Shown: one piece after another, positions 61,697 through 64,000 of the stretch
How positions within the stretch are numbered: position 1 is the stretch's first letter
How the letters are laid out: each line of letters starts with the position of its first letter
From: Streptomyces sp. JH14
GTDB lineage: Bacteria > Actinomycetota > Actinomycetes > Streptomycetales > Streptomycetaceae
Assembly: GCF_029428675.1 (NCBI RefSeq)
Contig: NZ_JAJNEL010000001.1
Span: 6,138,001 to 6,202,000 of the forward strand
Direction: 5' to 3'
Length of the DNA stretch: 64,000 nt
Notes under the pieces: generated by a model
Told to the model about the DNA's origin: nothing
The model's input: the letters and a program-made list of their open reading frames with translations, nothing else
Database searches by the model: none
Position numbers and translations under genes: made by a program

Positions 61697-62023
61697 ATGG
61701 ACCACGACATCGTGATCGCGCAGACGACCAGTGACGACGAAGATCAGGCGAAGGCTCTCGCCCGAGGCGCTGTTGAGAGCAAGCTGGCAGCGGGCGTCCA
61801 CATCGATGCGCCCATCACCGCCTTCTACTGGTGGCAGGGGAAGGTCGAAACGGCTCAGGAGTGGCGGATCTCCTACATGACGTCGTCGGATCGCCTCCCC
61901 GCGCTGGAGGCGTGGCTGCACGAGAGGCACCCGTATGACGTCCCTCAGTGGGTCACGCTGCCCGTGACGGGAGGCTCGGAGGCGTACCTGTCCTGGGTCG
62001 TCGACGAGACGCGCCCGCAGTAA
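61697..62023 (+). CDS. cutA: CutA-type divalent-cation tolerance protein
   Basis: A 108-residue protein from ATG 61697 (GGAGAGGTAGCCGC). VIAQTTSDDEDQAKALARGAVESKLAAGVHIDAPITAFYWWQGKVE matches the CutA1 trimer core, including SFYxWxGK. Function in bacteria is loosely linked to copper tolerance. It starts the ordinary chromosomal part after the last IS fragment. Confidence 0.9.
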   Translation: MDHDIVIAQTTSDDEDQAKALARGAVESKLAAGVHIDAPITAFYWWQGKVETAQEWRISYMTSSDRLPALEAWLHERHPYDVPQWVTLPVTGGSEAYLSWVVDETRPQ

Positions 62024-62074
62024 GGGCACGCGATTCAGCGCCTCGCTCTTGCCGAGCCTGCACGCTGGGATGGT

Positions 62075-63319
62075 TCACAACGTCGCGAACGTCAGCAGGT
62101 GGTCGACCAGATCATGCTCCGTGTCGGGAAGTCCGGCAGCGATGGCCTGCGCCCGTTGACGGCCCATGGTGTTGGGCTTCGACTCCGCTGCCGCTGCGAA
62201 CTGGTGCGCGACGTAGGCCCCGCGGTCTACGTCGCCGCCCCGCAGAAGTGCCGACGCAAGGTCCCCGAGGACGACCACGCCGGACTCGGGTAGTTGCCCG
62301 CCGAGGCGCTCGACTGCGGAGTCGGCGGTGGCAGTCAGCTCCTGACGCTTGAGTTCGCCGTAGACAGAGAGCGTTAAGGAGTCCATTCGGTACGGCGTCA
62401 CGAAGCGGACCCACGCCTGCTCACTCGTATGGTCGGCGAAGTCATAGGCGAACTTCGCCTGTTCCAGCGCTCGGAGAGCGCCGGCGTCATCGCCGGACTG
62501 AGCGGCTTCCTCCGCGTACCGGCCCAGGGCCCACGCTGCGGCGGTTGCGTTGCCACGCCCGCGCACGTCCTGAGCTGCCTGCGACAGCATCTCCAGCGCC
62601 TTCGCAGGGCTGGCGGCGCCGTAGCTTGCGTAGCCCAGCGCCAGGGCGCGCAGAGGGGGGTGCCCAGCCTTCTTCGCGCACTCCGAGGTCACTCCGTAAT
62701 AGGAGGCGGCCTTGTCGTGCTCACTAAGATCCCAGGCAACCCACCCGGCAAGAGCTGCGGTCTCTCCCGCCGCGATGGTCAGCGCTCGCTCATGGGTTCC
62801 GGCGCGGGGAAGGGCTGCGGTGATCGCGTCCAGGTGCGCCTCGACCCGAGCCTGCAGACTAAGCGCGCTCTCGCTCAGCTCGTCTACGTGCAACCGAGCA
62901 GCGTGATCAATGAGTACGCCCGCCGACTCAGGGTCGATCTTGGAACCCTTGCTGAGTGCATAGGCGAGCCGGCCCCACGGCTCAGCAGCCGCAGCCGCAC
63001 CGACGACGGCGCCTCCCAGCAACGTTCGGCGCTTCACGTCTTCCAAATCCTCCGCTTCGGCCTTGTTCTCTCGCCGCCTGGCGCGGGAGGCTTTCGCCTC
63101 GCGCAGCAGTGGCTCCAGCGGGACGCCGCAGGCCAAAGCGATGTTCCCCAGGGTGTGGTCCGTGGGAACGTTGGCACCCTTTTCGTACCGATTGACCTCT
63201 CGGCGGGTCATCGTTGCCCGGCCGGAAGCGGCGTTGATCGCAGCGGCCTGCTCGTCCTGCGTCCGATTCGCGTTACGCCGCAGGTGACGGAGTAGCTCGG
63301 CAAATGGATCCACTGCCAT
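62075..63319 (-). CDS. XRE-family regulator with TPR-like C-terminal domain
   Basis: A 414-residue protein from ATG 63319 (GAGGTCAGACTC). The N-terminal HTH_3 is AELLRHLRRNANRTQDEQAAAINAASGRATMTRREVNRYEKGANVP; then a charged linker, a small hydrophobic stretch (TLLGGAVVGAAAAAEPWGRL) and a helical repeat region (AARLHVDELSESALSLQARV..., ALGYASYGAASPAKALEMLSQAA). Such proteins are typical Streptomyces developmental or signalling regulators. It is divergent from the RsbW-like gene. Confidence 0.85.
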   Translation of the reverse strand: MAVDPFAELLRHLRRNANRTQDEQAAAINAASGRATMTRREVNRYEKGANVPTDHTLGNIALACGVPLEPLLREAKASRARRRENKAEAEDLEDVKRRTLLGGAVVGAAAAAEPWGRLAYALSKGSKIDPESAGVLIDHAARLHVDELSESALSLQARVEAHLDAITAALPRAGTHERALTIAAGETAALAGWVAWDLSEHDKAASYYGVTSECAKKAGHPPLRALALGYASYGAASPAKALEMLSQAAQDVRGRGNATAAAWALGRYAEEAAQSGDDAGALRALEQAKFAYDFADHTSEQAWVRFVTPYRMDSLTLSVYGELKRQELTATADSAVERLGGQLPESGVVVLGDLASALLRGGDVDRGAYVAHQFAAAAESKPNTMGRQRAQAIAAGLPDTEHDLVDHLLTFATL

Positions 63320-63448
63320 GAGTCTGACCTCTATCGGTGGGCGAACTCCAATCCTCCCCTCAACTTCCCCCTGTTTTCCCCCCTTGACAAAGATTTCCCC
63401 CTCCGGTTTCCCCTGTTCCGGATCACGAAGCCACGGTGCGATGGGCAC

Positions 63449-63967
63449 ATGACCACGCACCGGACAGCAACGTCACCCCGACCTGGGGGTGATGGCGGTG
63501 GCGCCCGCATCGCCGGCAACGCACCCACTGGGTGTCCGCTGACCTCTCGCATCTTCGAGATGGCCATGGAGCCGGTGGGTGTACACGTCGCTCAGGCACG
63601 ACGAACCACAGCCACCGTGCTGAGGCAGTGGTCGTTGTCGGACGCTCTGGCAGAAGACGCCCGGCTCGTCGTCTCGGAGTTGGTGTCCAACGCGATCACC
63701 CACGGCTCTGGGGATGTCCGCCTGCGACTGCGGCACGACGACCACGAGCTTCGGATCCGGGTCACCGACGACAGCACCGCCCCGGCCAGGCGACGACGTG
63801 CGGGTGCCGGTGATCTCGGTGGTCGAGGGCTGCACCTCGTCGCCCGCTTGTCGCTTCGGTGGGGCGTCGCGGACGGCGGCCGAACTACCTACGCCGTCAT
63901 CCCCACTCTTACGGAGGCACCCCCATGTCGCCGCACGACGCAGTCAAGCTCGGACCCGACGTGTTGA
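63449..63967 (+). CDS. RsbW-like ATP-binding (HATPase_c) protein
   Basis: A 172-residue protein from ATG 63449. The N-box DARLVVSELVSNAITHGSGDV and the G-box ...RVTDDSTAPARRRRAGAGDLGGRGLHLV identify a single-domain GHKL ATPase of the anti-sigma-factor type. Many Streptomyces copies are paired with an XRE regulator, as here. ATG 63449 gives an extended N-terminus; an internal start near MAMEPVGVHV is possible. Confidence 0.82.
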   Translation: MTTHRTATSPRPGGDGGGARIAGNAPTGCPLTSRIFEMAMEPVGVHVAQARRTTATVLRQWSLSDALAEDARLVVSELVSNAITHGSGDVRLRLRHDDHELRIRVTDDSTAPARRRRAGAGDLGGRGLHLVARLSLRWGVADGGRTTYAVIPTLTEAPPCRRTTQSSSDPTC

Positions 63968-64000
63968 GCCCCGTTGCCCTCGGCCGGGGTCGTGAGAAGC
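63925..64000 (+). CDS. Small ORF start, cut by the window edge
   Basis: ATG 63925 follows GGAGGCACCCCC and overlaps the end of the RsbW-like gene in another frame. Visible product: MSPHDAVKLGPDVLSPVALG. The good ribosome site and overlap suggest translational coupling. Function cannot be judged. Confidence 0.4.
   Translation, partial: MSPHDAVKLGPDVLSPVALGRGREK

Overview
The window is high-GC actinobacterial DNA and almost certainly Streptomyces: GTG starts are common, many genes overlap by 4 bases (ATGA), and DUF1684, DUF6461, MbtH and XRE/RsbW-like proteins are present. Most of it (about 4-49 kb) is one large organosulfur-scavenging island. It carries nine apparently full-length luciferase-like flavin monooxygenases (LLMs), including SsuD. 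It also has an FMN reductase, a TauD-type dioxygenase, a DszC/SfnB-like acyl-CoA-dehydrogenase-family protein, three ABC importers (oligopeptide, polar amino acid and SsuABC types) and relics of MetX and MetY.

The island is tied together by its regulation. Eight short ORFs end in variants of the motif RRH(I/V)Dxx(R)xxSAxC. They sit in front of its operons at 14.8 kb(-), 19.6 kb(-), 27.3 kb(+), 29.0 kb(+), 30.4 kb(+), 34.4 kb(+), 46.4 kb(-) and 48.2 kb(-). I read them as cysteine-sensing leader peptides. Two of them also lie behind SAM-I/IV-type riboswitches (14.9 kb minus, 30.2 kb plus). A cysteine-free Rrf2-family regulator (42.9 kb) is encoded inside the island, and four related palindromes with CCTAG/CTAGG or CCTAC/GTAGG arms lie at leader promoters or upstream of sulfur genes. 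Together this suggests three layers of sulfur control: SAM, cysteine/tRNA-Cys, and an Rrf2 repressor.

Layout. 0-4 kb: insertion-sequence debris (IS1380 and integrase remnants, and an IS4 transposase between two inverted 640-bp copies of an IS110 5' end). 4-15 kb (minus): one long operon of riboswitch, leader, oligopeptide ABC importer, LLM, a hydrolase/ATP-grasp chimera, an ATP-grasp ligase, an MFS exporter and a truncated cupin. 15-19.7 kb (minus): DUF1684 + LLM, then leader + two LLMs. 20-25.4 kb (plus): broken dioxygenase, internally deleted MetY, a lipoprotein/LLM chimera, MFS, vanadium haloperoxidase. 25.6-27.1 kb (minus): MerR + quinone-reductase-like enzyme. 27-34.3 kb (plus): TauD, permease relic, glutathionyl-hydroquinone-reductase-like protein, then a riboswitch/leader-controlled amino-acid ABC importer and GNAT. 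34.3-43.4 kb (plus): leader + four LLMs, FMN reductase, SsuD, DszC/SfnB-like enzyme, Rrf2. 43.4-49 kb (minus): SsuCBA with leader, reductase and GST relics, orphan winged-helix regulator with leader, MetX relic. 49-53.6 kb: mostly pseudogenes. 53.6-60.4 kb (minus): a short NRPS locus (LLM relic, MbtH, MFS, A-T-C-(A)-TE NRPS, free carrier protein). 61 kb: a third IS110 5' fragment, then ordinary chromosomal genes (CutA, XRE regulator, RsbW-like kinase).

Gene decay is striking. At least ten loci show frameshifts, nonsense codons, or deletions that fuse unrelated proteins in frame. The pattern points to ongoing erosion of a mobile accessory region, although assembly errors must be excluded for single-base indels. 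All functional statements rest on reading translated sequence against remembered family features; no searches were run.
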